A stretch of 64,000 bases of DNA from Acidobacteriota bacterium (GCA_023384575.1 JAHDVP010000003.1:137086-201085), one strand, 5' to 3'. Shown: positions 34,327-44,622, counted from the stretch's first letter. Made by a program: numbers and translations. The notes: generated from the letters alone by a model not told the origin.

Positions 34327-36426
34327 ATGAAGGTCTACGACGCAGGCTCGATCAGGAACGTCGCCGTGGTCGGACACGGCGGAGCGGGCAAAACCCAGCT
34401 CGTCTCCGCCATGCTGTTCGACGCCGGCATGGTGAACCGCCTCGGCAGGGTCGACGACGGCACCACGGTCACCGACTTCGACGAGGAGGAGATCGGGCGC
34501 AAGCACACGCTCTCGTCGAGCCTGGCGTTCGCCGAGTGGAACAAGGTCAAGGTCAACGTCATCGACACGCCGGGTTTCGCCAACTTCCTGAGCGACGCCC
34601 GCGCGGCCCTCCGGGTGGCCGACGCGGCCGTGGTCGTCGTCGATGCGGTATCGGGCGTGGAGGTGCAGACCGAGAAGGTCTGGCACATCGCTGAGGAGTT
34701 CCACCTGCCGCGGCTCGTCGCGCTCAACCGGATCGATCGCGACCGCGCGAGCCTCGAGCGCAGCCTCGAGTCGCTCCGCGGCGCGTTCGGCCGTGGCGTC
34801 GTCCCGGTGACGCTGCCGCTCGGCGAGGAGAAGGACTTCGCGGGCATCGTCGACCTGGTGTCGATGAAGGCCCTGACGTTCGCCACCGACGGCAGCGGCT
34901 CGTTCAAGGAGGGTCCCGTCCCGTCCGCCCTGGCCGACGAGGCGGCTGCCGCGCGCGAGGCTCTCGTCGAGATGGTCGCCGAGGCCGACGACAGCCTGAT
35001 GGAGCGCTTCTTCGAAGAGGGTACCCTCACGCAGGACGAGCTCGAGTCGGGCCTCCGCAAGGCCACCGCGGCGGGAAAGGTCTTTCCGCTGTTCTGCACG
35101 TCGGCGACGCTGAACGTGGGCGTCCACGGGCTGCTCGACGGCATCGTGGCGTACGTGCCGTCTCCTGGTGAGCGCCCGTTCGGAGCGGTCGACCGTTCGG
35201 CCGGCGACGTCACGCCCGTTCAGGCTGACGAGGGCGCGCCGACCACGGCGTTCGTCTGGAAGACGATCGCCGACGCGTTCGCCGGGCGGATCACGCTGTT
35301 CCGCGTGGTCACCGGCGTCGTGAAGGCCGACTCGACCATCCACAACCTCACCAAGGACGCCGCCGAGCGGCTCGGACATCTGCTCATCATGCAGGGCAAG
35401 ACGCAGACGCAGGTGACCGAACTGCGGGCGGGCGACCTCGGCGCCGTGGCGAAGCTCAAGGAAACGCAGACCAACGACACGATCGGCGACAAGGCCGCCC
35501 AGGTCACGTTCCCGCCCACGGCGTACGCGAAGCCCCTGCTGTCGTACGCGATCGAGCCGAAGAGCCGCGGCGACGAGGACAAGATCTCGACGTCGCTCCA
35601 GCGGCTGCAGGAAGAGGACCCGACCATCCAGTACACCCGCGACCCGCAGACGAAGGAACTGCTGCTGTCCGGCCAGGGCCAGCTGCACATCGAGGTCACC
35701 GTCGCCAAGCTGAAGCGCCGCTTCGGCGTCGACGTCAACCTGAAGCTCCCGCGCATCGCCTACCTCGAGACGATCACGGCATCGACCGAGGCGCACGGCC
35801 GCCACAAGAAGCAGACCGGCGGGCACGGGCAGTTCGGTGACTGCAAGATTCGGATGGAGCCGCTGCCGCGTGGCGCCGACTTCGAGTTCGTCGACGACAT
35901 CTTCGGGGGCTCGATTCCACGCCAGTTCGTGCCGGCCGTCGAGAAGGGCATCCAGGACGCGCGCCAGCGTGGCTACCTCGCCGGCTACCCCGTTGTCGAT
36001 TTCAAGGTGTCGGTGTACGACGGCTCGTTCCACCCGGTCGACTCGAACGAACTGTCGTTCAAGATGGCGGGGTCGCTGGCGTTCAAGGACGCGATGTCAC
36101 GCGCGCGGCCGACGATCCTCGAGCCGGTCATGAACGTCGAGGTCTACGCGCCGAGCGAGTACGCCGGCGACCTCATGGGCGACATCAACGGACGGCGTGG
36201 ACGCATCGCGGGGATGGACTCGCGGGGCACGACGACCATCATCCGCGCCCAGGTACCGATGGCCGAGATGCTGACCTACGAGCAGCAACTCACGTCGGCC
36301 ACGGGCGGGCGCGGGTCGTACCAGATGGAGTTCTCGCACTACGAGGAGGTGCCAGCGCACCTGCAGTCGAAGATCGTGGCTGCCGCGAAGGCGGAGCGCG
36401 GCGACCAGGCGGCCGAGGCCGAGTAG
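34327..36426 (+). CDS. elongation factor G paralogue (EF-G2 type)
   Basis: A 699-residue translational GTPase with all five EF-G domains. G1 is GHGGAGKT (16-23). The G3 motif reads DTPGF at 80-84, so the catalytic His of DTPGH in EF-G is replaced by Phe84. G4 is NRID rather than NKxD (134-137). Domain IV (TGGHGQFGDCKI) and domain V are present. The canonical fusA lies at 52540-54645, so this is a second, diverged copy of the EF-G2 kind known in several phyla. Such paralogues may act in stress, recycling or specialised translocation. It stands alone behind a palindromic intergenic region. Confidence 0.93.
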   Translation: MKVYDAGSIRNVAVVGHGGAGKTQLVSAMLFDAGMVNRLGRVDDGTTVTDFDEEEIGRKHTLSSSLAFAEWNKVKVNVIDTPGFANFLSDARAALRVADAAVVVVDAVSGVEVQTEKVWHIAEEFHLPRLVALNRIDRDRASLERSLESLRGAFGRGVVPVTLPLGEEKDFAGIVDLVSMKALTFATDGSGSFKEGPVPSALADEAAAAREALVEMVAEADDSLMERFFEEGTLTQDELESGLRKATAAGKVFPLFCTSATLNVGVHGLLDGIVAYVPSPGERPFGAVDRSAGDVTPVQADEGAPTTAFVWKTIADAFAGRITLFRVVTGVVKADSTIHNLTKDAAERLGHLLIMQGKTQTQVTELRAGDLGAVAKLKETQTNDTIGDKAAQVTFPPTAYAKPLLSYAIEPKSRGDEDKISTSLQRLQEEDPTIQYTRDPQTKELLLSGQGQLHIEVTVAKLKRRFGVDVNLKLPRIAYLETITASTEAHGRHKKQTGGHGQFGDCKIRMEPLPRGADFEFVDDIFGGSIPRQFVPAVEKGIQDARQRGYLAGYPVVDFKVSVYDGSFHPVDSNELSFKMAGSLAFKDAMSRARPTILEPVMNVEVYAPSEYAGDLMGDINGRRGRIAGMDSRGTTTIIRAQVPMAEMLTYEQQLTSATGGRGSYQMEFSHYEEVPAHLQSKIVAAAKAERGDQAAEAE

Positions 36427-36436
36427 CACGATTGCC

Positions 36437-36509
36437 GTACGCGACAACGCCACGACCCTGCCGTCCCCTCGGTGCCCGGGGTCCGCGGTCTCGTGGCGTC
36501 GTCGTGTAC
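36437..36509. terminator. long bidirectional hairpin between the EF-G paralogue and rplQ
   Basis: Positions 36437-36457 pair with 36487-36509 over about 19 of 21 bases, with a two-base bulge and a GC-rich 29-nt loop. It lies exactly between two convergent units. There is no T-run, but position and stem length make it the likely end of both the EF-G paralogue transcript and the 19-kb ribosomal transcript. Confidence 0.6.
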
Positions 36510-36543
36510 GCCGCGCCCCCGGCAGGACGTGCGACGCTGGCCC

Positions 36544-37116
36544 CTATTCGGCGGCGTCGCTCTTCTTGCGAGTGGCCCTCTTCTTCGCGGCAGGCTTCTC
36601 GCCCGCTTCGGCCCGGGCCTCGGCCTTCTTGCCGCGCAGACGGCTCGCCGCTGCGCGCAGCCGGCCGCCGACGCCCTTTGGCGTGGGCGCCGCTGCCACC
36701 TCGTCGGTGTCCTTCTCGAGGTTCGGGTTGTACTCGCTGCCGACGAGCTCGATCTGGGCGACCTCGGCGCTGTCTCCGCGCCGGAAGCCGAGGCGGAGGA
36801 TTCGGGTGTAGCCCCCGGGCCGGCCCGCGAACCTCGGCGCGAGCGTCTCGAACAGCTTGCCCACCACCTTCTCGTTGTGGATGTCCTGCGCGACGAGCCG
36901 GCGGGCGAAGAGCGCCTTCGGCGTGCGTTCGCCCTCGGCGAGGCCCCGCTTGGCCACCGTGATGAGGCGCTCGACGAACGGCCGCAGCTCCTTCGCCTTG
37001 GGCACGGTCGTCTCGATGCGCTCGTGACGGAGGAGGGCCTCCGCCTGGTTGCGCAGCAACGCGAGGCGGTGCTCGGTGACTCGGCCCAGCTTGCGGTGTG
37101 CTACTCGATGACGCAT
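36544..37116 (-). CDS. rplQ: ribosomal protein L17 with a charged C-terminal tail
   Basis: The first 120 residues of this 190-residue protein are canonical L17 ([30 protein letters not shown]), a 50S protein near the exit tunnel. Residues about 125-190 are an added tail rich in Lys, Ala and Arg. It contains short repeats such as [10 protein letters not shown] and is probably disordered. It is the last gene of the alpha-operon part, 9 nt after rpoA. Confidence 0.97.
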   Translation of the reverse strand: MRHRVAHRKLGRVTEHRLALLRNQAEALLRHERIETTVPKAKELRPFVERLITVAKRGLAEGERTPKALFARRLVAQDIHNEKVVGKLFETLAPRFAGRPGGYTRILRLGFRRGDSAEVAQIELVGSEYNPNLEKDTDEVAAAPTPKGVGGRLRAAASRLRGKKAEARAEAGEKPAAKKRATRKKSDAAE

Positions 37117-37125
37117 GGTGTCTCG

Positions 37126-38109
37126 CTACTCGGACGCCTGGGTGGCGGGCTGATCGAGGCGCATGCCCAGGCTCAGGCCCATCGACGTCAGGATTTCCTT
37201 GATCTCGTTGAGCGACTTCCGGCCGAAGTTCTTCGTCTTCAGCATCTCGTTCTCCGACTTCTGAACGAGCTCGCGGATGGTCCGGATGTTCGCGTTCTTC
37301 AGGCAGTTGTACGACCGCACCGACAGCTCGAGCTCCTCGACGCTCTTGTCGAGGTGCTCGTTGCCGCTCGCCGTCGGCTTGTCGCCCATGCCCTCGGCCA
37401 GCGGCTCGTCGGCGTCGTCGGCGCTCATGAAGATCGCCAGGTGCCGGTTGAGCGTCTTGGCCGCCTCCGACAGCGCGTCGGAGGGCGAGATGGCGCCGTT
37501 GGTGCGCACCTCGAGGGTGAGCTTGTCGAAGTCGGTGGCCTGGCCGACACGTGCGGCTTCGACCAGGTAGTTGACCTTCTTGACCGGCGAGTGCACCGAG
37601 TCGACGGGGATCCACCCGATGCCGAGGTCTTCGTCGAAGTTCTTGTCGGCCGACACGTAGCCTCGGCCCCGCTTGAGGCGCAGCTCCATGTGGAGGTGGC
37701 CGCCGTCGGAGATGGTCGCAATGTGCGCGTCGGGCTCGAGGATCTCGACCTCGTGATCGACCTCGATGTCGCTGGCCTTCACGGCGCCGGCGCGGTCGAC
37801 GCGCAGGTAGACCGTCTTCACCTCGTCGGTATGCAGCTTCAGCGGAATCTGCTTGAGGTTGAGGATGATGTCGGTCGCGTCCTCGGCCACGCCCTGAATG
37901 GGCGAGAACTCGTGGAGCACGCCGTCGATCTTCACCGCGGTGACCGCCGCGCCCTCGATCGACGAGAGCAGCACGCGTCGCAGGGCGTTGCCGATGGTCG
38001 TGCCGAAGCCGCGCTCGAACGGCTGCGCCGAGAAGCGGCCGAACGTCGGGGTCGCGGTCTCCCGCTCGAAGTCGAGACGGTTCGGGAGCTGCAAGCCTTT
38101 CCAGAGCAT
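37126..38109 (-). CDS. rpoA: RNA polymerase alpha subunit
   Basis: At 327 residues this is a full-length alpha subunit. The N-terminal dimerisation domain (about 1-230) has [16 protein letters not shown], and the flexible linker is followed by the C-terminal domain (about 255-315) with [15 protein letters not shown] and [13 protein letters not shown], which binds UP elements and activators. The usual place between rpsD and rplQ is kept. Confidence 0.98.
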   Translation of the reverse strand: MLWKGLQLPNRLDFERETATPTFGRFSAQPFERGFGTTIGNALRRVLLSSIEGAAVTAVKIDGVLHEFSPIQGVAEDATDIILNLKQIPLKLHTDEVKTVYLRVDRAGAVKASDIEVDHEVEILEPDAHIATISDGGHLHMELRLKRGRGYVSADKNFDEDLGIGWIPVDSVHSPVKKVNYLVEAARVGQATDFDKLTLEVRTNGAISPSDALSEAAKTLNRHLAIFMSADDADEPLAEGMGDKPTASGNEHLDKSVEELELSVRSYNCLKNANIRTIRELVQKSENEMLKTKNFGRKSLNEIKEILTSMGLSLGMRLDQPATQASE

Positions 38110-38133
38110 CGATGGTGTCCTTTCGTTTCCCGC

Positions 38134-38763
38134 CTACTTCGAGTACAGCTCGACGATCAGCTGTTCCTGCACGGGCAGGTTGATCTGCTCGCGCGTCGGC
38201 AGCGAGACGACCCGGCCCGAGACCGCGCCCGCGTCGAACGTCAGCCACTCGGGAATGCCGCGTCCCTTCACTTCCTCCATCGCGTGCGCGATCGACGCGT
38301 TCTTCGCACTCGTCTGGCGCACGGTGACCACGTCGCCCTCGCGAAGCGAGTACGACGGGATGTCGACCTTCTTGCCGTTGACGAGGAAGTGGCCGTGGCG
38401 CACGAGCTGACGCGCCTGGGCGCGCGAGGTCGACAGGCCGAGCCGGTAGATCACGTTGTCGAAGCGCCGCTCGAGCAGTTGCAGCAGCGTTTCGCCGGTG
38501 ATGCCGCGCTGGCGCTCGGCCGTCTCGAAGTAGCGGCGGAACTGGTTCTCGAGCACGCCGTAGATGCGCTTGACCTTCTGCTTCTCGCGCAGCTGCAGGC
38601 CGTAGCCCACGAGCTTCGCCCGCCGCGCCTTGCCATGCTGGCCGGGCGGCAGGTTGCGCTTCTCGATCGCGCACTTCTCGGTGTAGCAGCGCTCGCCCTT
38701 CAAGAAGAGCTTCATGCTTTCGCGCCGGCAGAGACGGCACACGGGACCGATGTATCGAGCCAT
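38134..38763 (-). CDS. rpsD: ribosomal protein S4
   Basis: A 209-residue 30S assembly protein of the zinc-binding form: CRLC at 9-12 and further cysteines in GERCYTEKC. The S4 RNA-binding domain covers about 98-160 ([11 protein letters not shown]). In many bacteria S4 represses its own operon, and the 69-nt gap before it is the only sizeable spacer nearby. Confidence 0.98.
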   Translation of the reverse strand: MARYIGPVCRLCRRESMKLFLKGERCYTEKCAIEKRNLPPGQHGKARRAKLVGYGLQLREKQKVKRIYGVLENQFRRYFETAERQRGITGETLLQLLERRFDNVIYRLGLSTSRAQARQLVRHGHFLVNGKKVDIPSYSLREGDVVTVRQTSAKNASIAHAMEEVKGRGIPEWLTFDAGAVSGRVVSLPTREQINLPVQEQLIVELYSK

Positions 38764-38832
38764 TCAGACGTTCCTTCTCAACCGGGCCACGGCCGCCGGG
38801 CACCCGCCCGCAGCCGTTCGCCCACAGCCTCG

Positions 38833-39249
38833 CTAGACTCGCCGACGCTTCGGCGGCCGGCAGCCGTTGTGCGGGATCGGCGTGACGTCGCGGATCGACT
38901 TCACCTCGATGCCCACGGTCTGCAACGCGCGGATGGCCGACTCGCGGCCGGCCCCGGGCCCCTTCACCCGCACCTCGACCGAGCGCAGCCCCACCGTCTT
39001 CGCGGCGTTGCCCGCGTTCAGCGCGGCCTGGGTCGCCGCAAACGGCGTGCCCTTGCGTGAACCCTTGAACCCGATGGCCCCTGCGCTCGACCACGAGACG
39101 ACGTTCCCCTCGGTGTCGGTGATGGTGATCATCGTGTTGTTGAACGACGCGTGAATGTGCGCGAAGCCCGAGTGGACCACGCGCTTCTCGCCGCGCTTCT
39201 TGAAGACCTTCTTGCGTCCCGCCTTCTCCGACGCGTCAGACTTTGCCAT
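38833..39249 (-). CDS. rpsK: ribosomal protein S11
   Basis: 138 residues. The core [18 protein letters not shown] and the ending [13 protein letters not shown] are conserved. S11 forms part of the 30S platform. A basic N-terminal extension of about 15 residues ([12 protein letters not shown]) precedes the core. It follows rpsM by three bases. Confidence 0.98.
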   Translation of the reverse strand: MAKSDASEKAGRKKVFKKRGEKRVVHSGFAHIHASFNNTMITITDTEGNVVSWSSAGAIGFKGSRKGTPFAATQAALNAGNAAKTVGLRSVEVRVKGPGAGRESAIRALQTVGIEVKSIRDVTPIPHNGCRPPKRRRV

Positions 39250-39252
39250 CGC

Positions 39253-39627
39253 TTACACCGTCTTCTTCCGGGCGACCGCGCCCTTGCGCGGGCCCTTGCG
39301 GGTCCGGGCGTTGGTCCGCGTCCGCTGCCCCCGCAGCGGGAGGCTGCGCCGGTGCCGCAGTCCGCGGTAGCAGCCGATCTCCATCAGCCGCTTGATGTTC
39401 ATCGAGATCTCCTTCCGGAGATCGCCTTCGACGCCACCTACTTCCTCGATCACCCGGCTGATCTTCCGGACGTCGTCCTCGGTGAGGTCCTTCACCCGGA
39501 TGTCGGGGCTCACCCCGGCCGCCGTGAGAATGTCGCCCGAGCGCTTGCGCCCGATGCCGAAGATGTAGGTCAAGCCGACCTCGATGCGCTTGGTGCGTGG
39601 CAGATCCACGCCTGCGATACGTGCCAT
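39253..39627 (-). CDS. rpsM: ribosomal protein S13
   Basis: 124 residues starting [20 protein letters not shown] and ending in the basic tail that contacts tRNA and the 16S rRNA ([20 protein letters not shown]). S13 lies at the head of the 30S subunit and forms bridges to 50S. Length is standard. Confidence 0.98.
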   Translation of the reverse strand: MARIAGVDLPRTKRIEVGLTYIFGIGRKRSGDILTAAGVSPDIRVKDLTEDDVRKISRVIEEVGGVEGDLRKEISMNIKRLMEIGCYRGLRHRRSLPLRGQRTRTNARTRKGPRKGAVARKKTV

Positions 39628-39654
39628 CGTCGTCTTCCTGTCGCTCCGCCGGGC

Positions 39655-39768
39655 CTAGCCCTGGCGCTGCTTGTGCTTGGTGTTCGGGCAGATCACGCGC
39701 ACCACCCCATGGCGACGCACGATCTTGCACTTGTCACAGATCCGCTTGACCGACGCCCTGACCTTCAT
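39655..39768 (-). CDS. rpmJ: ribosomal protein L36
   Basis: 37 residues with the zinc ribbon CDKC...CPNTKH, the C+ form. It starts with ATG at 39768 and overlaps the infA stop by four bases. This small 50S protein is easily missed by automatic calling. Confidence 0.97.
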   Translation of the reverse strand: MKVRASVKRICDKCKIVRRHGVVRVICPNTKHKQRQG

Positions 39769-40004
39769 GCTCCCGTCCTTCCGTCGTCCTCGAGGCGGCG
39801 CGTGATGCGCCCGCGCCCGAGGTCGTGCGGCGACAGCCGCACGCGCACGCGATCGCCGGCCACGAGCCGGACGAAGTTCTTTTCCCACCCGCCCGCGACA
39901 TGGGCCACGACCAGGTGCCCCGACCCGAGGCGCACGCGGAAGAGCGCGTGCGGCAGCAACTCGGTCACGACCCCGTCCGCCTCGACCGGCTCGCCGCGGG
40001 CCAT
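39765..40004 (-). CDS. infA: translation initiation factor IF-1
   Basis: 79 residues forming an S1-like OB fold: [31 protein letters not shown] and RGRIT are the conserved blocks. It is more Arg- and acid-rich than most IF-1 proteins, with a short C-terminal extension ([10 protein letters not shown]), but position between map and rpmJ fits. Confidence 0.93.
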   Translation of the reverse strand: MARGEPVEADGVVTELLPHALFRVRLGSGHLVVAHVAGGWEKNFVRLVAGDRVRVRLSPHDLGRGRITRRLEDDGRTGA

Positions 40005-40014
40005 CTCCCGGCCG

Positions 40015-40812
40015 TCACGAGGCCGGCACGTCCACCGGCGCCGGCAGCGCGCCGCGCGCCGAGGGCGGCAGCGTCAGCACCATCGGCCCCTCGACGCCCA
40101 CCGCGACCGTGTGCTCGAAGTGCGCCGACAGGCTCCCGTCCTTCGTCACCGCGGTCCAGCCGTCGCGCAGCACCTTCACGGCGGGACGCCCCGCATTGAC
40201 CATCGGCTCGATGGCCAGCACCATGCCCTCGGCGAGCCTCGGCCCGCGGCCCCGGTCGCCGTAGTTCGGAATCTGCGGCTCCTCGTGCAGCGCCGCCCCG
40301 ATGCCGTGCCCGACGAACTCGCGGACGACCGAGAACCCGTGCGCCTCCACGTGGTGCTGCACGGCGTGACCGATGTCCGACACGCGCGCCCCGATCTTCA
40401 CCTCGCCGATCGCCGCCCACAGCGCCGCGCGCGTCACGTCGAGCAGGCGCGAGGCCGCCGGAGCGATCGTCCCGACCGGGACGGTCACCGCCGAGTCGCC
40501 GAAGAAACCGTCGAGCCGCACCCCCATGTCGATGGAGATGATGTCGCCGACCCGCAGCACCCGCTTCGGCGACGGGATGCCGTGGACCACCTCGTCGTTC
40601 ACCGACGTGCAGAGCGTCGCCGGGAAGCCGCGGTAGCCCTTGAACGCCGGATGGGCTCCCCTGGCCCTCACCTCGCGCTCGGCGAACGCGTCGAGCTCCG
40701 CCGTCGTCACGCCCGGCGCCACGAGAGCCGCCACGTCCGCCAGCACCTCGGCCACCAAGCCGTTGGCCGCGCGCATCCGCTCGATCTCCGCTGGTGACTT
40801 GCAGACGATCAC
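40015..40812 (-). CDS. map: methionine aminopeptidase, type I
   Basis: A 265-residue metalloprotease that removes the initiator Met. The metal ligands are in ISIDMGVRLDGFFGDSA (two Asp), GHGIGAALHEEP (His), AIEPMV (Glu) and the final HFEHTVAV (Glu). There is a C-terminal tail of about 15 residues rich in Pro and Ala. The GTG start at 40812 overlaps the adk stop (GTGA). Confidence 0.97.
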   Translation of the reverse strand: MIVCKSPAEIERMRAANGLVAEVLADVAALVAPGVTTAELDAFAEREVRARGAHPAFKGYRGFPATLCTSVNDEVVHGIPSPKRVLRVGDIISIDMGVRLDGFFGDSAVTVPVGTIAPAASRLLDVTRAALWAAIGEVKIGARVSDIGHAVQHHVEAHGFSVVREFVGHGIGAALHEEPQIPNYGDRGRGPRLAEGMVLAIEPMVNAGRPAVKVLRDGWTAVTKDGSLSAHFEHTVAVGVEGPMVLTLPPSARGALPAPVDVPAS

Positions 40813-41492
40813 GCGTGCTCTTCCCTCGTGGCCGGTCGCGCCGCGCGCACCGCCACCTGCGCTTCCACGGCCTCCCGCATCGCGGCCGTCACCTCGTCCG
40901 GCGCCCGGTTCCCGTCGATCGCGACAAACAGCGCCCGCGCCCGGTAGTACTCGACGAGCGGCTGCGTCTGCCGCTCGAACACCGCCAGCCGTTCGCGCAC
41001 CACCGAATCGCCGTCGTCGGCCCGCTGCACGTAGCGTCCCCCGCAAGCCGGGCACGGCGAGTCGGGCGGCACCCCGGGCGCCGCGTTGGCCCCGCAGCTG
41101 TCGCAGATGCGTCGCGCGCCCAGGCGGCTCACCAGGACGTCCATCGGCACGACCACGTGCACCACGGTGAGGCGCCCGCGCCCCGCCATCATCGCGTCGA
41201 GCGCCTCCGCCTGGGCCACCGTGCGCGGGAACCCATCGAGCACGAATCCCGCCACCGCATCGGGCCGGGCCAGGCGCTCGCGGACGATCTCGTTCATGAT
41301 CTCGTCACCAACGAGCTGGCCACCCGCCATCGTCTCGCGGATGCGCCCGCCGAGTGCCGTGCCGCTCGTCGCGCACTCGCGAAGGATATCGCCAGTCGAC
41401 ACCTTCGGGATGCCGAACGCTCGCGACAGGCGCTCGGCCTGCGTGCCCTTCCCTGCCCCCGGGGGGCCCAGCATCACCACGTTCAGCGCCAT
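40809..41492 (-). CDS. adk: adenylate kinase
   Basis: A 227-residue enzyme converting ATP and AMP to two ADP. P-loop GPPGAGKGT is near 9-17, the AMP-binding DGFPRT follows, and the LID domain has a four-cysteine zinc site (CDSC and CPAC, about 130-153). The 15-residue C-terminal tail is Ala/Arg-rich. Place between secY and map is the usual one. Confidence 0.98.
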   Translation of the reverse strand: MALNVVMLGPPGAGKGTQAERLSRAFGIPKVSTGDILRECATSGTALGGRIRETMAGGQLVGDEIMNEIVRERLARPDAVAGFVLDGFPRTVAQAEALDAMMAGRGRLTVVHVVVPMDVLVSRLGARRICDSCGANAAPGVPPDSPCPACGGRYVQRADDGDSVVRERLAVFERQTQPLVEYYRARALFVAIDGNRAPDEVTAAMREAVEAQVAVRAARPATREEHA

Positions 41493-41556
41493 CGTCCTCG
41501 GTCCCTCGGGGGCCAGGCGGTCGGGCCGCGAGATGAACGTCCGGCCGCCAGGACGA

Positions 41557-42945
41557 CTACCCCCGGCGCCCGCGGATACGGGTCTTCTTCATGAACCCGT
41601 CGTAGTGTCGCATGATGAGCTGCGACTCGACCTGGTTCACGGTGTCCATCGACACGCCGACGATGATGAGCAGCGACGTGCCGCCGAAGTAGAACGTCAC
41701 GTTGAGGCCCTCGGTGATGAACCGGGGCAGCATCGCGTCGAGCTGTTCGCCGATGAACGGGATCGGCGCGACCTTGAAGCCCATGATCAGGAACTCGGGG
41801 AGAATGGCCACGAGCGCCAGGTACACCGCCCCCACGAGCGTGATGCGGGTCAGGATCGTGTCGATGTGCTCGGCCGTGCGCTTGCCGGGCCGGATGCCCG
41901 GGATGAACCCGCCGTACTTGCGCATGTTCTCGGCCACGTCGTCCGGATTGAAGATGATGGCCGTGTAGAAATACGCGAAGAAGATGATCAGCGCGACGTA
42001 GATCAGGTTGTAGAGCGGCATCCCGTAGCTCAGCTGGTCGGTCATCGACCGGACCCACCCTTCCTGCGGGAGCGCGGTCGCCAGCGTGGCCGGAAACGCC
42101 AGAATCGACGAGGCGAAGATCACGGGAATGACGCCGCCGGTGTTCACCTTGAGCGGGATGTGCGTGCTCGATCCGCCGTACATCCGACGCCCGACCACGC
42201 GTTTCGCGTATTGCACGGTGACCCGGCGCTGGCCGCGTTCGATGAACACGATGGCCGCGATCACGAGCACCATCATCAGCAGCAGCAGGACGAGCCGCAG
42301 CAGCCCCATCTGCCCGGTCCGCAGCTGATCGAGCGTCGTGATCACCGCCGACGGCAGCCCGACCACGATGCCCGCGAAGATGATGAGCGACATCCCGTTG
42401 CCGATGCCGCGCTCGGTGATCTGCTCGCCGAGCCACATGATGAAGGTCGTGCCCGTCGTCAGCGTCAGCACGGTCATCAGGCGGAAGCCCCAGCCTCCCT
42501 CGTAGACGAGCGGCAGGCCCCCGACCACGTCCGTCTGACGCTCGAGGAAGATCGCAATCCCCATCGACTGCACGATGCTCAGGGCAATCGTGCCGTAGCG
42601 GGTGTACTGCGTGATCTTGCGCCGGCCGAGCTCACCCTCCTTCGACAGCCGCTCGAGATAGGGCCAGACGACGGTCAGCAGCTGCAGGATGATCGACGCG
42701 CTGATGTACGGCATGATGCCGAGCGCGAAGATCGTCACCCGCGACAGGTTCCCGCCCGAGAACATGTCGTACAGCCCGAACATGGTGTTGCGGGCCTGCT
42801 CGGCCAGGATCGCCAGCGCCTCGGCGTTCACGCCCGGCGTCGGGATGTGGTTGCCGATGCGGTACACGCCGAGCAGCCCGAGCGTGAAGAGCACACGCTT
42901 CCTCAGCTCGGGCACCGCGAAGATGTTCTTCAGACTCTCGATCAT
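41557..42945 (-). CDS. secY: protein translocase subunit SecY
   Basis: 462 residues with ten membrane helices. It is the channel of the Sec translocon. N-terminal RKRVLFTLGLLGVYRIGNHIP and the plug region GGNLSRVTIFALGIMPYI are family signatures. The C-terminal cytoplasmic segment is short and basic (KKTRIRGRRG). It follows rplO as in the standard spc operon. Confidence 0.98.
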   Translation of the reverse strand: MIESLKNIFAVPELRKRVLFTLGLLGVYRIGNHIPTPGVNAEALAILAEQARNTMFGLYDMFSGGNLSRVTIFALGIMPYISASIILQLLTVVWPYLERLSKEGELGRRKITQYTRYGTIALSIVQSMGIAIFLERQTDVVGGLPLVYEGGWGFRLMTVLTLTTGTTFIMWLGEQITERGIGNGMSLIIFAGIVVGLPSAVITTLDQLRTGQMGLLRLVLLLLMMVLVIAAIVFIERGQRRVTVQYAKRVVGRRMYGGSSTHIPLKVNTGGVIPVIFASSILAFPATLATALPQEGWVRSMTDQLSYGMPLYNLIYVALIIFFAYFYTAIIFNPDDVAENMRKYGGFIPGIRPGKRTAEHIDTILTRITLVGAVYLALVAILPEFLIMGFKVAPIPFIGEQLDAMLPRFITEGLNVTFYFGGTSLLIIVGVSMDTVNQVESQLIMRHYDGFMKKTRIRGRRG

Positions 42946-42990
42946 ACGGCTCCGTGGGCGTCGCGTCGCCGCGCCCCCCGACGCCCGGCG

Positions 42991-43449
42991 TTACGCGCCG
43001 GCGCTCGCCAGCGGCTCGGCCGCGCCGCCGGCCGCCGCGATCTTGTCCGCCGCCTTCCCGCTGAACCGGTGCGCCTGCACCGTCAGCGCCTTGTCGATCT
43101 CGCCGCGGCCGAGCACCTTCACGGGCATCTCCCTGCCGCGCAGCAGGCCACGCTCGCGCATCAACTCCGGCGTCACCACCGCACCCGGCTCGAACGCCGC
43201 GGCGAGCACGTCCAGATTGACCACCGCGAACTCGACGCGGAACGGGTTGTTGAACCCCCGCTTCGGCACGCGCCGGTGCAGCGGCATCTGGCCACCCTCG
43301 AAGCCGCGCTTGGCCGAGTAGCCCGAGCGCGACTGCTGGCCCTTGTGCCCCTTGCCCGCCGTCTTGCCGTTGCCCGACCCATGGCCGCGTCCCACGCGCT
43401 TGCGATCGCGGGTCGCGCCGGCCGGCGGCTGCAGTTTGCTCAAATCCAT
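42991..43449 (-). CDS. rplO: ribosomal protein L15
   Basis: 152 residues. The Gly-rich basic N-terminus ([20 protein letters not shown]) penetrates the 50S core, and the C-terminal half is the globular L15 domain. The last ten residues are Ala-rich. Confidence 0.97.
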   Translation of the reverse strand: MDLSKLQPPAGATRDRKRVGRGHGSGNGKTAGKGHKGQQSRSGYSAKRGFEGGQMPLHRRVPKRGFNNPFRVEFAVVNLDVLAAAFEPGAVVTPELMRERGLLRGREMPVKVLGRGEIDKALTVQAHRFSGKAADKIAAAGGAAEPLASAGA

Positions 43450-43459
43450 GGCTCGGCTC

Positions 43460-43654
43460 CTACTCCTCGACCCGCACCAGGTGACGCACCTTGTGAATCA
43501 TCCCGCGCATCGCGGGATGGTCGATCACTTCGACGGTGTGCCCGAGACGCCGGAGTCCCAGGCCCTCGACCACCTTGCCCTGGGCCTTGTTGAACCCGAT
43601 CGGGCTCTTCACCAGCGTGACCTTCAGCCGGCCCGCTCTGCTTGTCTGCTCCAT
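43460..43654 (-). CDS. rpmD: ribosomal protein L30
   Basis: 64 residues, bacterial-length L30 with [21 protein letters not shown] few bases separate it from rpsE and rplO. L30 is absent from some phyla, so its presence is mildly informative. Confidence 0.96.
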   Translation of the reverse strand: MEQTSRAGRLKVTLVKSPIGFNKAQGKVVEGLGLRRLGHTVEVIDHPAMRGMIHKVRHLVRVEE

Positions 43655-43667
43655 GACCTGTCGCTCC

Positions 43668-44183
43668 TCACGCGCTCGCCAGCTCTTCGAGATCCTTGCC
43701 GCGGAGCCGGGCCACGAGCACCGGGTCCTTGAGCTGTCGGAGCCCCGTGATGGTGGCCCGCACGACGTTCTGCGCGTTGTCCGACCCGAGCGACTTGGTC
43801 AGGATGTTCTGGATCCCCGCCGACTCGACGACGGCCCGCACCGCCCCGCCCGCGATGATGCCGGTGCCATCCGGCGCCGGCTTCAGCAGCACGCTGCCCG
43901 CGCCGAACCGGCCGACGATGCTGTGCGGGATGGTGGTGCCCTGGAGCGGCACGCGAACGAGCGCTTTCTTGGCCGCCTCGATGCCCTTCCGGATCGCCGA
44001 CGGCACCTCCTTCGCCTTGCCCAGGCCGTAGCCGACGTGGCCGTGGCCGTCGCCGACGACGACGAGCGCCGAGAAGCTGAGGTTCTTGCCGCCCTTGACC
44101 ACCTTGGTGACCCGGTTGATGGAGACGACCGTGTCCTTCAGGTCGAGCTGGGACGGATCGATCTTTTCGCGGATGTCGTACAT
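43668..44183 (-). CDS. rpsE: ribosomal protein S5
   Basis: 171 residues. The N-terminal double-stranded-RNA-binding-like domain contains [20 protein letters not shown], and the C-terminal domain [21 protein letters not shown]5 helps decoding accuracy and mRNA unwinding at the entry channel. Confidence 0.98.
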   Translation of the reverse strand: MYDIREKIDPSQLDLKDTVVSINRVTKVVKGGKNLSFSALVVVGDGHGHVGYGLGKAKEVPSAIRKGIEAAKKALVRVPLQGTTIPHSIVGRFGAGSVLLKPAPDGTGIIAGGAVRAVVESAGIQNILTKSLGSDNAQNVVRATITGLRQLKDPVLVARLRGKDLEELASA

Positions 44184-44197
44184 GTCTGGACTCGAGT

Positions 44198-44572
44198 CTA
44201 GAACTCCAACCCTGCCTCGCGCGCGGCCTCGGCCAGTGCCTTGACCCGCCCGTGGTAGAGGAAGCCGCCGCGGTCGAAGACCACGCGCGTGATGCCCTGC
44301 TCGCGGAGCCGTTCGGCCACCACCCTGCCGACCACCGAAGCGCCCGCCACGTTGCTGCCGCGAGCGCCCTCGCCGAGCTGGGCCCTCACCGTCGGCTCCA
44401 CCGTCGACGCCGCCACCAGCGTCCGCCCACCGAGGTCGTCGATGACCTGGGCGTAGAGGTGGGCCTCGCTGCGAAACACCGCCAGCCGCGGCCGTTCCGC
44501 CGTGCCCGAGATCCGCTTGCGCTGGCGCAGCCGGATCCGCTCGCGCCGATCGTCCTTCGTCTTGATCTTCAT
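44198..44572 (-). CDS. rplR: ribosomal protein L18
   Basis: 124 residues, 5S rRNA-binding protein. [20 protein letters not shown] and the ending [11 protein letters not shown] match the family. A basic N-terminus of about 20 residues precedes the core. Confidence 0.97.
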   Translation of the reverse strand: MKIKTKDDRRERIRLRQRKRISGTAERPRLAVFRSEAHLYAQVIDDLGGRTLVAASTVEPTVRAQLGEGARGSNVAGASVVGRVVAERLREQGITRVVFDRGGFLYHGRVKALAEAAREAGLEF

Positions 44573-44622
44573 CGGTCTCAGCTCTCCGCCCGCCCGCGCG
44601 CCCTGGCCCGCGGGGTCTGCGG

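Noticed and set aside
36472-39060. Very long plus-strand frame opposite rplQ-rpoA-rpsD-rpsK
   Set aside because: It lies antisense to four certain ribosomal and polymerase genes, with skewed His/Arg/Leu/Val composition. The same applies to long antisense frames at 16526-18574, 26352-28115, 41086-43593 and 52453-55383.
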